Assembly: GCA_027315255.1 (NCBI GenBank)
Contig: DAHUYL010000084.1
Location: 1 to 35,416, forward strand
Direction: 5' to 3'
Source: Solirubrobacterales bacterium
GTDB lineage: Bacteria > Actinomycetota > Thermoleophilia > Solirubrobacterales > Solirubrobacteraceae
DNA: 35,416 bases
The notes beneath the pieces were generated by a model. That model was not told where the DNA came from, did no database searches, and saw only the letters and a program-made list of their open reading frames with translations. Every line of letters begins with the position of its first letter. The first letter of the stretch is position 1. This document shows positions 23,441 through 31,502 of the stretch, in pieces. A program made the translations under genes and the position numbers.

Positions 23441-24385
23441 TCAGCGGCTGGTGCGGAACATCGGACTGACCGTTGCCGTTGGGGCGCCGTTCGTCCCGTT
23501 AGCCATCACGTAATTGTTCGAGAATGACAAGATGTGACCCGAGTTGGTCGCCTGCAATCCGGTCGTGTTGAACACGACTCGGTCACCCGAGATGTCGTTT
23601 GAGGCAGTCACGCCGTTCGACAGCACCGCCGTCCCCACGGAGCCGCCGATCGTGGTGTCGAACGATGCGATCGCCGCTGGGCCGCCGCTGCCGGTCGCGT
23701 TGGTGCCGCACTGCGTCGTGAAGGTCGTGTTCTCGCCCAGGCTGCTCGTGCTGAGCCCGCACTGATTGGCGTCGATCTCATCGCCGGTCAAAGTCGCGAA
23801 CGCGCTGGCGCCGGTCGGTGGCGCCTCGAGCACGCCGTTGCCGCTGTTGTTGAACAGCTCCGAGTTGACGACGTACAGCCGTGAGTTCGCTCCCGACGGC
23901 TCGAAGTCGACCGCGTTGTCGGCGAAGTTGTAGATCCGCGTGTGCTCGATGCTCACCTGCTTGGCCGCCAGAACCTGGACTCCGTCGAGGCCTGAGCCGA
24001 GACCGTCGATGTTGAGGTCGCGCAGGACCACGCTGGCGCCGGGGGCGCTGATCGTGATCCCGTTGGTCCCCGCCACGAGGACGCCTCCGTTGAAGCCGTC
24101 CGCGTCGATCGTGATCGACTTGGTGATCGTGACCGCGCCGAACCCGCCCGGGTCCAGCATGTTTATCTCACCGCCAGTCGCGGTCTTGGAGATCGCGCCG
24201 GCGAGCGTCTTGCACGGGGCCGTCCGGCTGCATGGGTTGGCGTCGTCTCCGACCCCCGAGACCCACGTGCGCGTCGCCTGGGCGAACGCCCCAGGAGCGG
24301 CGATCAGCATCACGGTCGCCGCGACCACGGCACTTAGCGTCTTGCGAATTCTCGGGCCCAACGTCAGAATCAGAAGTCGGAACAT
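23441..24385 (-). CDS. Secreted right-handed beta-helix protein
   Basis: This 314-residue protein has a signal peptide (basic start, hydrophobic VVAATVMLIAAP, cleavage after AFAQA near 36). It then has the recurrent opening RTWVSGVGDDANPCSRTAPCKTLAGAI, found in a widespread family of bacterial parallel beta-helix proteins. Repeated short strands with Asn/Gly turns follow (ITIDADGFNGGVLVAG, VVLRDLNIDGLG, SIEHTRIYNFADNAVDF). Two Cys pairs are visible. The family function is unknown, probably cell-surface or polysaccharide related. It is less GC-biased and richer in Asn/Thr than its neighbours. It is followed 54 bp later, on the same strand, by the lasso precursor, with which it may be co-transcribed; whether they work together is unknown. 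Confidence 0.87.
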   Translation of the reverse strand: MFRLLILTLGPRIRKTLSAVVAATVMLIAAPGAFAQATRTWVSGVGDDANPCSRTAPCKTLAGAISKTATGGEINMLDPGGFGAVTITKSITIDADGFNGGVLVAGTNGITISAPGASVVLRDLNIDGLGSGLDGVQVLAAKQVSIEHTRIYNFADNAVDFEPSGANSRLYVVNSELFNNSGNGVLEAPPTGASAFATLTGDEIDANQCGLSTSSLGENTTFTTQCGTNATGSGGPAAIASFDTTIGGSVGTAVLSNGVTASNDISGDRVVFNTTGLQATNSGHILSFSNNYVMANGTNGAPTATVSPMFRTSR

Positions 24386-24466
24386 AGCTCGTTTCCGCCG
24401 GTGCCACCAGCGCCCGTCCGCAGTGGGCAGGAAGGACGTCGGGTCGCCGACGGTAGCTTTGAGGCG

Positions 24467-25309
24467 ATGCGCCGCGTTCTGATCGCCGTCCTCCTAGCGT
24501 CGGTTGGCACGCCCTTGGTCGTCGAGGTCGCTGCAGCCGCAGTCGCACGACCACGGCGTGGGGTCTTGATCCAGCCCGCGCGCTATCGACGGATCGTGCG
24601 ATTCCAGCTCAGCTACGCGGGCTCCGGCAGCTACGGGACCAGCTACCGGTCGACCCCGCCCAACCAAGGCGGCAATCCCGACCACGACACCGCCCACGAC
24701 TCCTCGACCCAGCACTGGTCGCTGACGTTCGCGACTCCGCTCAGGCTCCAGCCCTGCACCGCGAGCGGGCAGACCGAGCCATGCCAGTCAATCGGGTCGA
24801 TCACCGGCGCCCGCGGCACCACCGCGGTCACCGCCCGGATCTCGCACGTCCATGTCGATGGCCTGTTCGCCGACCAGAACGCCTCCGAGCGCTGCCGCCT
24901 GACCGCGTCGACCCCATCCGGCACCCTGCTCGCCGCCACGGTCGAGCTTCGATACGACCCGGCGCGACGGGTGATCATGGTGACCGCGCTCGATCCGGTC
25001 TCCGCCGCGCTTGCGCTGCTGCCGGCGCAGTGCCCGAATCAGGGCGACCCGCTGGACGGACTCGCCAGCAACTACTTCGGGCCCGGTTTCAGCTTCGATC
25101 CCGCCTACGGCCCGGACCGGTGGTTCACCTCAAGAACGGTGGCCATCCCGCTACGCGTGCTGCACCGGGCCGCCGAGATCCAGATCCGCCTGTCGCCGAC
25201 GGCTGCCGGCACCCCGCCTCGGACCTGCGACGTGCCCGATCCCGCGTACGAGCACTGCACCACCAGCGGCTCGTGGCATGGGGTGCTGACCCTGCGGCTC
25301 GAAACCTGA
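24467..25309 (+). CDS. Secreted protein of unknown function
   Basis: This 280-residue protein begins with a signal peptide (MRRVLIAVLLASVGTPLVVEVAAAAVA). The mature region is rich in beta-prone segments and Tyr/Ser/Gly (RFQLSYAGSGSYGTSY). Its Cys residues form apparent pairs (CTASGQTEPC, CDVPDPAYEHC), suggesting an extracellular disulfide-bonded fold. GAGG lies just before the ATG. No family is recognised. It is divergent from the beta-helix gene (81 bp between starts) and convergent with the lasso kinase, whose reading frame runs into this gene's 3' end. An upstream in-frame codon at 24401 would add 22 residues before the signal peptide and was rejected. Confidence 0.78.
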   Translation: MRRVLIAVLLASVGTPLVVEVAAAAVARPRRGVLIQPARYRRIVRFQLSYAGSGSYGTSYRSTPPNQGGNPDHDTAHDSSTQHWSLTFATPLRLQPCTASGQTEPCQSIGSITGARGTTAVTARISHVHVDGLFADQNASERCRLTASTPSGTLLAATVELRYDPARRVIMVTALDPVSAALALLPAQCPNQGDPLDGLASNYFGPGFSFDPAYGPDRWFTSRTVAIPLRVLHRAAEIQIRLSPTAAGTPPRTCDVPDPAYEHCTTSGSWHGVLTLRLET

Positions 25310-25961
25310 CCGGGCGCCGCGCATCATGCTCGGGCGGCACGGCTTCGGCGCCGCGCAGGCGCTCCAGCCGGAGCTCGTCAGCGTCGCGCGTCGGCACTGG
25401 TGTGAGGATCGCTGCAAGCGGTAGGCGTGGCGAGCTCGAAGTTGCGAGGCTGACCGCCGTTCGGCCGTCCATCGTCGTGTGCTGCCCGCAGGCTGCCAGC
25501 GGCCCGGCCAGCTCGGCTGCGGCCGGCCGCAGGCGCAGCACCGAGGAACCCCGAAAGCACGAGCAGCGCTCGCCGTCGCTCTCCACCCGCAGCACGTCGT
25601 CGGCCACCAGCTCGGCACCGGCGGCACAGCACCCTCCGGCCATCGTCGTCTTTCCGGTGCCGGACGCGCCGACGAACGCGATCACGCCGTCGCGTGCCTG
25701 GACGGCGCTCGCGTGCAGCACGCAGTGACCACGCAGCATCATCGCTGCCGCGATCGCGCCTCCGGCCAGCAGTGCCGGGAGCTGATCGTCCGCGTCGAGG
25801 GCGGGGTACGCGTCGAGCACACCCACCTCCGGTTCGAACTCGAACTCGCACAGCCGGTGCAGGCGCAGCGTGTAACCCGCCTCGGTGCGCACGAGCGAGC
25901 TGGCGGCGCCGGGCACCTCGAAACCCGCCAGCAGCAGACGATCGGAGTGAACCCGGCTCAA
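25125..25961 (-). CDS. HPr-kinase-like lasso tailoring kinase, 3' truncated
   Basis: The frame encodes an HPr kinase/phosphorylase C-domain-like protein. VLHASAV precedes the Walker A loop VGASGTGKTT, followed by ELVADDVLRVE, the conserved double-Asp motif of this fold. Such kinases in lasso loci phosphorylate the C-terminal Ser of the precursor core. Conservation stops after LRLERLRGAEA (about 25330). The last 61 or so codons are antisense to the secreted-protein gene and look random, so the normal C-terminal end has been lost or shifted out of frame. No ATG is near the N-terminus; TTG 25961 (SRVHSDRLLLAGFEV) is my choice and is uncertain. Activity is doubtful. Confidence 0.7.
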   Translation of the reverse strand: MSRVHSDRLLLAGFEVPGAASSLVRTEAGYTLRLHRLCEFEFEPEVGVLDAYPALDADDQLPALLAGGAIAAAMMLRGHCVLHASAVQARDGVIAFVGASGTGKTTMAGGCCAAGAELVADDVLRVESDGERCSCFRGSSVLRLRPAAAELAGPLAACGQHTTMDGRTAVSLATSSSPRLPLAAILTPVPTRDADELRLERLRGAEAVPPEHDARRPVRFRAAGSAPHATSRWWCSARTRDRARRRSEAGCRQPSATGGSGSRRPGAARVAGWPPFLR

Positions 25962-26076
25962 CGAGCTCGAGCGTACACATGGCGACCGGGCGCCTTGGTA
26001 TAAGGGATCTGAGCGCGCGCACAATTCGGGCACGTCCGTCGTTCGCCGCCGCCCACGAGAACGGAGCAGTGATTCG

Positions 26077-26439
26077 ATGACGCCCAAACGGCTCGGAGCT
26101 TCGCTCGCGACCGTCGTAGCGTTGATCACGGTGCCCGCCGTGGCCGCGGCGACTCACGACCGTGCTGAGACTGCCGGCGGTGTCGTTCACACCTGGAGCG
26201 ACTACCACCGCGCTGCGGGGACGGCGGGACCGCTGATCGCATCGCACAAGACGGTGCTGGTTGCGTGCCGCGTCCAGGGTTACAAGGTCGAGGACGGCAA
26301 CCGCTGGTGGTATCGCATCGCCTCGGCGCCGTGGCGCGGTCGCTTCTATGCGTCGGCCGACGCCTTCTACAACAATGGCCGCAAGTCGGGCAGCCTGGTG
26401 CACACGCCGTTCTTCGACCCGAAGGTGCCGGTGTGCTGA
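26077..26439 (+). CDS. Secreted SH3-like domain protein, paralogue of kinase ectodomain
   Basis: This 120-residue protein has a signal peptide (MTPKRLGASLATVVALITVPAVAAA) and one domain of about 90 residues with GNRWWYRIASAPWRGRFYAS, ADAFYNNG and a final DPKVPVC. The same domain is the extracellular end of the Ser/Thr kinase at 28122-29492; by direct comparison about 58 of 90 residues are identical. Two conserved Cys (ACR and the C-terminal Cys) probably form a disulfide. The small beta-rich domain with aromatic residues looks like a bacterial SH3-type binding module, perhaps for cell-wall or secreted ligands. The stop lies inside the next gene (GTG at 26433), so they are co-translated. Confidence 0.8.
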   Translation: MTPKRLGASLATVVALITVPAVAAATHDRAETAGGVVHTWSDYHRAAGTAGPLIASHKTVLVACRVQGYKVEDGNRWWYRIASAPWRGRFYASADAFYNNGRKSGSLVHTPFFDPKVPVC

Positions 26440-27074
26440 GCGCGGGCGCCTGCAGGCATGACACTGCGCTCCGGCCGTTCCTCGTGTGGCGGGACCGCGG
26501 CGGCGAACGGATCGTCTTCTCGCTCGGCGATCGCACCGCCGCGACCGTCGGCCGGCGCACCGCCAACGACATCGTCCTGAAAGGCGATCCGGACGCATCG
26601 CGGGCCCACGCCGAGCTCAAGCTCGTCGGCGGCGACTGGATGGTCATCGACGACGGCATGTCGACCAACGGAACGTTCGTCAACGGCCACCGTCTGCACG
26701 AGCGCAGGCGGCTGCACGACGGTGACGTGCTGCGCTTCGGGAGCACCCTCGTCGAGTTTCGGAACCCCGCCCAGGGCCAGAGCGAGGTCACCGCGATGGG
26801 ACCGATCCGGGTCACGCTCGACGACCTGAACACGTCGCAACGCAGGGTGCTGATCGCGCTCTGTCGCCCGTACAAGGAGGCGGACCCGTACGCAAAGCCG
26901 GCGACGAACAGGGAGATCGCCGGCGAGGTGTTCCTGACGGTCGAGGCGGTCAAGCAGAACCTCCGTGGGCTGTTCCGGAGGTTTGAGATCAACCACCTGC
27001 CGCACAACGAGAAGCGGGTGCGGCTGGTCGAGCTGACGCTGGAGTCGGGGCTGATCTCACGCGGCGAGCTCTGA
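26433..27074 (+). CDS. FHA-domain protein with C-terminal helix-turn-helix
   Basis: This 213-residue cytoplasmic protein has a phosphothreonine-binding FHA domain at about residues 15-105. The key residues are present: VGRRTAND, SRAHAEL and STNGTFVNG. The C-terminal half (about 125-213) is helical. It contains PATNREIAGEVFLTVEAVKQ, a probable helix-turn-helix like sigma region 4/LuxR domains, followed by ELTLESGLI. Such FHA-HTH proteins are expected to be DNA-binding targets or readers of Ser/Thr kinases, and a kinase gene is 1 kb away. The GTG at 26433 overlaps the preceding stop by 7 bp. An ATG at 26458 is out of frame. Confidence 0.85.
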   Translation: MLSAGACRHDTALRPFLVWRDRGGERIVFSLGDRTAATVGRRTANDIVLKGDPDASRAHAELKLVGGDWMVIDDGMSTNGTFVNGHRLHERRRLHDGDVLRFGSTLVEFRNPAQGQSEVTAMGPIRVTLDDLNTSQRRVLIALCRPYKEADPYAKPATNREIAGEVFLTVEAVKQNLRGLFRRFEINHLPHNEKRVRLVELTLESGLISRGEL

Positions 27075-27079
27075 CCGCA

Positions 27080-27931
27080 CTAGTCCAGCGGCGCGAGCCC
27101 TTCACGGAAGGCCACGGCGGCAAGCTCGGTCCGGGTCGTCGTCTCGCACTTGCGCATCGCGTGGGCCACGTGGCTCTGGACGGTCCGGCCCGACAGGAAC
27201 AGCTGCGTCGCGATCTGCCCGTTGGTCAATCCCTCGGCGAGGAGACGCACCACCTCCGCTTCGCGCGGCGTCAGCTGCTCGACGCAGTACCGTCGCTCGA
27301 CGCAGTACCGTCGCAGCGGTTGGGTCCGGGTGTCGCGGATCCCCTCGCTCGTGCTCGCGCGCGTCTCATGGCTCCCGACCCAGGCAATCCGCGCGACGAA
27401 CGCGAGTAGCGCAACCAGCGCCACGATGTCGACGACCACGTCCCCGGGGTGCGAGCGGGTGGCGGCGATCAGTCCGCTGTGGCGGAGTGGCACCGCCGGG
27501 ATCACCACGAGCGCTGCGGCCGCGGTCGTGGCGATCACACCCGAGCGACCGAGCAGCACCCCGCCGAGCAGGACCGCAACCGCGAACAGCAACACCCAGA
27601 TCGGCTGCCGGACCCCGTCCAGGTAGAGCAGCACGGTCGCCGCGGCTTCGAGTGACGCGATCAGCACGGCCGCGCTGAGCCGCGTCCGTCCGTCGCGCGC
27701 GAGCACGAGCAGCGCGAACGCGGCCCCGCCCGCCGCGAGGCTGAGCGCGCACCACGGGAGCATCCGCGGACCACCGTCGCTGACGGCGACGCCGAGCAGG
27801 ACGGCACCGGTCGCGCCCGATGCGACGACCGCAGTTGCGAGCATCTCGAATAGGAGCGGCTCGTCCTGCCGCGCGGGTTCCCCTGCGCTCGATGGCGCCG
27901 TCCAGCGTCGCCACAGCCCCGGACTCCGCAT
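27080..27931 (-). CDS. Membrane-anchored LuxR-type transcriptional regulator
   Basis: This 283-residue protein has about six hydrophobic helices in residues 25-190 and a C-terminal LuxR helix-turn-helix (LTPREAEVVRLLAEGLTNGQIA... SGRTVQSHVAHAMRK, about 218-275). The membrane part has no recognisable sensor domain. A linker of about 30 residues before the HTH contains the direct repeat RRYCVE-RRYCVE, from an 18-bp tandem duplication at 27279-27314. The protein may sense a membrane signal and bind DNA while anchored. It is convergent with the FHA-HTH gene (5 bp between stops) and divergent from the Ser/Thr kinase gene. Target genes cannot be told from sequence. Confidence 0.85.
   Translation of the reverse strand: MRSPGLWRRWTAPSSAGEPARQDEPLLFEMLATAVVASGATGAVLLGVAVSDGGPRMLPWCALSLAAGGAAFALLVLARDGRTRLSAAVLIASLEAAATVLLYLDGVRQPIWVLLFAVAVLLGGVLLGRSGVIATTAAAALVVIPAVPLRHSGLIAATRSHPGDVVVDIVALVALLAFVARIAWVGSHETRASTSEGIRDTRTQPLRRYCVERRYCVEQLTPREAEVVRLLAEGLTNGQIATQLFLSGRTVQSHVAHAMRKCETTTRTELAAVAFREGLAPLD
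27279..27314. repeat. 18-bp tandem duplication inside LuxR-type gene
   Basis: CTCGACGCAGTACCGTCG occurs at 27279-27296 and again at 27297-27314, identical. It adds six residues to the linker (RRYCVE twice). Identity at third codon positions points to a recent duplication. Confidence 0.9.
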
Positions 27932-28121
27932 GACCCGAGCAACGGTAGCCCGATCACATCGCCGACGGCCGGCTCACACGCTCCTGCAGCACGATCCGGC
28001 ACGAGACGGAGCGCCCCATGCGTAGAACTCCGGCGAGATTGCGGTGGTTCGGCCGCGACGGCAACGGAATCAGCCATTTGGCGGATGGAGCGGCACCGCC
28101 ACGGGACGAGAATCTCGCGCC

Positions 28122-29492
28122 GTGCGAGCCGCCGACCCTCCCGGGCAAGACCCCTCACTGATCAGGATCGACGGCTATTCGATCCACGACCTCCTCGGCC
28201 GAGGCGGGATGGCCTCGGTGTACCGCGCCACGCAGCTGTCGTTCAATCGACCGGTCGCGATCAAGCTGCTGGCGCCGTCACTGCGGTCGGACGAGAGCTT
28301 CGTCACCCGCTTCCGTCGCGAGGCCGGCGTCCAGGCGACGCTCCAGCACCCGCACATCGTGCCCGTGTTCGAGAGCGGCGAGGTGCACGGGATCCCGTTC
28401 ATCGTGATGCGACTGATCGACGGCCCGAGCCTCCGGGACCTGATTCGAACCGGCGACCTGACGACGGTTCGATCGGTCGAGCTGCTGACGGGCGTCGCGG
28501 ACGCACTCGACTGCGCTCATCGCGAAGGGATCCTTCACCGTGACGTGAAGCCCCACAACGTGCTCGTCGAGGGCGCCCAGCACGCCTGGCTCGCCGACTT
28601 CGGCCTGACGCGGCTGGTCGAGGACCGCGGCGGTCTGACGAGCGCGAGCGGGCTCGTCGGCACCTACGACTACCTCGCGCCAGAGGTCGCCCGGGGTGAG
28701 CCGGCCTCGCCCGCCAGCGACGTCTACTCACTCGCGGTCACGACGTTTCAGGTCTTGACCGGATCGCTGCCGTTCCCCGCCGCCCACCAACCGGCAGCCC
28801 TGCTCGCGCACGCGGCCGCGCCTCGCCCGCGCGCGTCAGAGGTCGAGCCCGAGCTTCCACGATCCGTCGACGAGGTCCTCCAGCGCGGGATGGCACCTGC
28901 CCCGGAGCGGCGACCGCAACGCGCGAGCGAGTTCCTCGACGACGTCCGAGCGGCAGTCGGCCTCGAGCGGACCGCCCCGCTCCGCACTCGGCTGCAACCG
29001 GCGGCAGGCACCCGATTGCCGCCCGAGGAAGTCGACAGCCGCGCGATGACCTCCGCCCCTGGACGCCAGGGCGGCCCGCGCGCGCGCCGCCGCGCCTCCC
29101 CCAGCTTCGGCCTGTGGGCGAGATTGCTCGGGACGAGCGCGATCATCGTCGCGGCAGTGCTCGCGATCGTGCTCGCCACCAGCGGCGCCGCGCGCAACAG
29201 CGGTCACGGCGGCCGCCTCGAGACGGTCGGCGGCGTGGCCCACAACTGGATCAACTACAAGCTGGCGATGGGACCCGCGGGGCCGCTGATTCCCGACCAC
29301 GCGACGATCCGGATCGCCTGCCGGCTCCACGGCTTCAGGGTGCAGGACGGCAACACCTGGTGGTACCGGATCGCGTCGAAGCCGTGGAACGGCCGCTACT
29401 ACGTGTCGGCCGATGCCTTCTACAACAACGGCCACAGGTCGGGCAGCCTGCTGCGCACGCCGTTCGTCGACCCGAGGGTGCCGCTCTGCTGA
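28122..29492 (+). CDS. PknB-like Ser/Thr kinase with single membrane helix and SH3-like ectodomain
   Basis: This 456-residue bacterial Hanks-type kinase has a glycine loop LGRGGMASVYRA (25-36), VAIK with K48, the catalytic loop HRDVKPHN (139-146), DFG (159-161) and APEV. A Pro/Arg-rich juxtamembrane stretch follows, then one membrane helix (about 336-354) and an extracellular domain (about 366-456) nearly the same as the secreted protein at 26077-26439. So the kinase likely senses an external ligand or cell-wall state and phosphorylates cytoplasmic Ser/Thr, with the nearby FHA-HTH protein a candidate partner. The GTG at 28122 was chosen because conservation starts just after it. A GTG at 28044 would add 26 Arg-rich residues that overlap a dispersed repeat. 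Confidence 0.88.
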   Translation: MRAADPPGQDPSLIRIDGYSIHDLLGRGGMASVYRATQLSFNRPVAIKLLAPSLRSDESFVTRFRREAGVQATLQHPHIVPVFESGEVHGIPFIVMRLIDGPSLRDLIRTGDLTTVRSVELLTGVADALDCAHREGILHRDVKPHNVLVEGAQHAWLADFGLTRLVEDRGGLTSASGLVGTYDYLAPEVARGEPASPASDVYSLAVTTFQVLTGSLPFPAAHQPAALLAHAAAPRPRASEVEPELPRSVDEVLQRGMAPAPERRPQRASEFLDDVRAAVGLERTAPLRTRLQPAAGTRLPPEEVDSRAMTSAPGRQGGPRARRRASPSFGLWARLLGTSAIIVAAVLAIVLATSGAARNSGHGGRLETVGGVAHNWINYKLAMGPAGPLIPDHATIRIACRLHGFRVQDGNTWWYRIASKPWNGRYYVSADAFYNNGHRSGSLLRTPFVDPRVPLC

Positions 29493-29534
29493 GCTCGACC
29501 GCGAGCACGGGCATCGAGCCAGGTGCTTGTCCCG

Positions 29535-29565
29535 CCGGCCACCCGCTTGTGGGCTGGGTGGCCGG
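29535..29565. repeat. Dispersed hairpin repeat, copy 1
   Basis: CCGGCCACCC (29535-29544) pairs with GGGTGGCCGG (29556-29565), with loop GCTTGTGGGCT. It lies 43 bp after the kinase stop and can act as terminator. Near-identical hairpins are at 31970-32002 and, in partial form, 33499-33522. Confidence 0.8.
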
Positions 29566-29603
29566 GCGTCGATCAGCTCGAGATCGAGATCGAGCAGCCG
29601 AGG

Positions 29604-29975
29604 TCAGGCCCAAAGGCCGCCGAGCGGCACCGCGGCGAGACGATCCCCGAATGGAACGGTGTTCGGTCCGGTGGAGAGGAGCACGCCGGCCTTGAAGCGG
29701 TCGCCGAGCCGGTCGCGGAGGTGTCGCAGTCCGCGGAAATCGCTCGGCGACGCCGACGCCGCGCTCTTGACCTCAACGCCGGCGATCGTTCCATCGCGAC
29801 GCTCCAGCACGATGTCGACCTCGCGGCCGTCACGGTCGCGGTAGTGGTACTGGCGCGGCGCGTTCACCTGCCATTCGACCTGTCGGGCGACCTCGTTCGC
29901 GACGAACGTCTCGAACGCCAGCCCAGCGACTGCACCCGTCCTCAGCGAGCCGCCGTTCGTCGGCTCCGATCAGGG
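29604..29975 (-). pseudogene. C-terminal remnant of a DUF4143 ATPase gene
   Basis: On the minus strand from an in-frame TGA near 29975 the DNA reads without interruption AGLAFETFVANEVARQ, then YHYRDRDGREVDIVLERRDG, VEVKSAASASPSDFRGLRHL and FGDRLAAVPLGGLWA to a stop at 29604. This is the nuclease-like C-terminal DUF4143 domain of a large family of AAA+ ATPase proteins. The preceding 270 or so residues with Walker motifs are missing, so only the last quarter remains. Residues of the D/E-x-K core (EVD...VEVK) are preserved. A 65-bp piece of the same 3' end recurs at about 32068-32130. The only possible start, GTG 29867, would give an 87-residue fragment. Confidence 0.75.
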
Positions 29976-30153
29976 TTCATGGTTCTTGTCAGCCGGTCCG
30001 ATTACATTCCCGTGCACGGCATACCGCATGAGTCCAAGGGGGGCACGGCGGCGCCATGGTGATGCCGGCGCAGCGCTTCAGTTCAGGAACTCCGATGGGC
30101 TGGCGGGCGCCGGGGGGAGGCCGTCATCGCGGCCCGGCGAGGTCGTGAGGGCG

Positions 30154-31214
30154 ATGCGGCCTCGGCGGGTCGCGCTCGCAGCCGCTGTCGCGCTCGCGCT
30201 GCTTGCGGGGATGCTCGCAGTGGCCGCCCCTGCACTGGCGGGGACCGCCAACGGCGGGATCGCCGGTGCGCCTCGCGGCAACCCGATCGCCGGTCTCGAT
30301 TGGGGGATCTACAGGGGTCCCAACGGCGGCCTGTACCCGGCCTACCAGACCGCGACCGGCGCCCGCAAGCGGATCCTCGGGAAGCTCGCCCTGGAGCCGA
30401 TCACGCAGTCGCTCGGATTCTGGGACTCGACCGCGCAGGTCGGGCCCGCCGCACGGCAGATCATCGCCGACACGACCGGCGGCAACCCCGAGGTCCTCTC
30501 CCAGCTGTCGACGTTCGAGCTGAACCCGTGGGAGGGCGGCGCCTGCCACGGCAGCTGGAACGTCGGCGCCGACCAAGCGTGGTATCGAAGCCTCGCCGCG
30601 GGCATCGGCAGCGCACGCGCGTTCGTAATCGTCCAGGTCGACCTGCCCTTCGCGCTCTGCACGCCAAGCTCCGCCCCCGACACGATCACCGCGTTCGGCG
30701 CGCAGACGCTGGCGGCGCTGCCGCACACGACCGTCTACCTCGACGCCGGCGCCGCCGAGTGGGAGCCCGCCGCGAAGATGGCGGCGCTGCTGATCCGTTG
30801 CGGGATCCGGTCCGCCCGCGGGTTCGCGCTCAACGACACGCAGTACGGCTCGACCGACCTCGAGCTCCAGTACGGGGCTCAGATCGTCGCCGCACTGAGC
30901 GCCGACGGCGTCCCCGGCAAGCACTTCATCCTCAACACCGACCAGAACGGCCAGCCCTACCTCGCAGGTCAGGTCAAATCCGAGTCCAACGACACCCCCC
31001 GCTGCACGAGCCGAAGCCAGACCCTGTGCCAGCGCACCGGCATCCCCCCACGACCGACGTCGCCAACCCGCGCTGGGACCTGACCGCGACCGACGCCGCG
31101 ACCGCCCGCGCCGACGCCGACGCGTACGTCTGGTCGGGCGCGCCGTGGGACGTCAACGGCGGCGGCCTCGACCTCGCCTACGCGCTCGCGCTCGGCGCCA
31201 ACGGCGAATTCTGA
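30154..31214 (+). pseudogene. GH6-like secreted glycoside hydrolase, frameshifted in a C6 tract
   Basis: A signal peptide (MRPRRVALAAAVALALLAGM...ALAG) is followed by a glycoside hydrolase family 6-like domain. It has NPIAGLDW near the start, ARAFVIVQVDLPFAL at the position of the catalytic-acid strand, TTVYLDAGAAEWEPAAKMA, ARGFALNDTQYGSTD and GKHFILNTDQNGQP, all in family order. The frame is broken at about 31042-31047. The first frame stops at 31083, while the expected end (TTDVANPRWDLT... WDVNGGGLDLAYALALG) continues in another frame to 31214. The tract has six C here and seven in the partial copy near 32369, where the frame is correct. Loss of one C, or slippage or sequencing error, is likely. 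The family normally hydrolyses beta-1,4-glucan; the substrate here is unproven. Confidence 0.75.
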
Positions 31215-31262
31215 ATTGGGGCGCCCGGACCCCGCGCACGCGACCGTAGATGGTGCTAGTGG

Positions 31263-31270
31263 TGGTACCA
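31263..31270. promoter_or_regulatory. Possible operator palindrome before the antitoxin gene
   Basis: TGGTACCA (31263-31270) is a perfect palindrome 9 bp before the RHH antitoxin ATG, preceded by more GGTGG/TGGTG half-site-like repeats. RHH antitoxins typically bind short palindromes in their own promoter. Assignment is by position only. Confidence 0.3.
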
Positions 31271-31279
31271 TACGTCGTC

Positions 31280-31501
31280 ATGACGAAGACGACCGTCTAT
31301 CTGCCCGACGATCTCAAGTCTGAGCTTGCCCGCATCGCCGCAGCATCGGGTCGCTCGGAGGCCGACCTGATCCGCGAGGCGATCCGCTCGCTCGTCCGCC
31401 GAGCCGCTCGGCCGCGACCGCGGGGCGCGTTGTTCGCAAGCGGCGATGCCCACCTGTCCGAGCACGCCGAGCAGGCCCTAGCCGGCTTCGGGGAGCGATG
31501 A
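31280..31501 (+). CDS. Ribbon-helix-helix antitoxin
   Basis: This 73-residue CopG-type RHH protein reads MTKTTVYLPDDLKSELARIA as strand plus helix A, then SGRSEADLIREAIRSLV as helix B, and an Arg/Pro-rich C-terminal tail that would wrap around and block the PIN toxin. It lies one base before the toxin GTG (TGA at 31499-31501, GTG at 31503), the standard VapBC-like arrangement. The ATG at 31280 was chosen because it starts the ribbon strand; an upstream frame to 31250 adds ten hydrophobic residues over the promoter. Confidence 0.88.
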   Translation: MTKTTVYLPDDLKSELARIAAASGRSEADLIREAIRSLVRRAARPRPRGALFASGDAHLSEHAEQALAGFGER

Positions 31502-31502
31502 G

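Noticed and set aside
28044-28121. Upstream GTG start for the Ser/Thr kinase
   Set aside because: The 26 extra residues are Arg-rich and unconserved and begin inside a dispersed repeat; GTG 28122 lies closer to the kinase domain.
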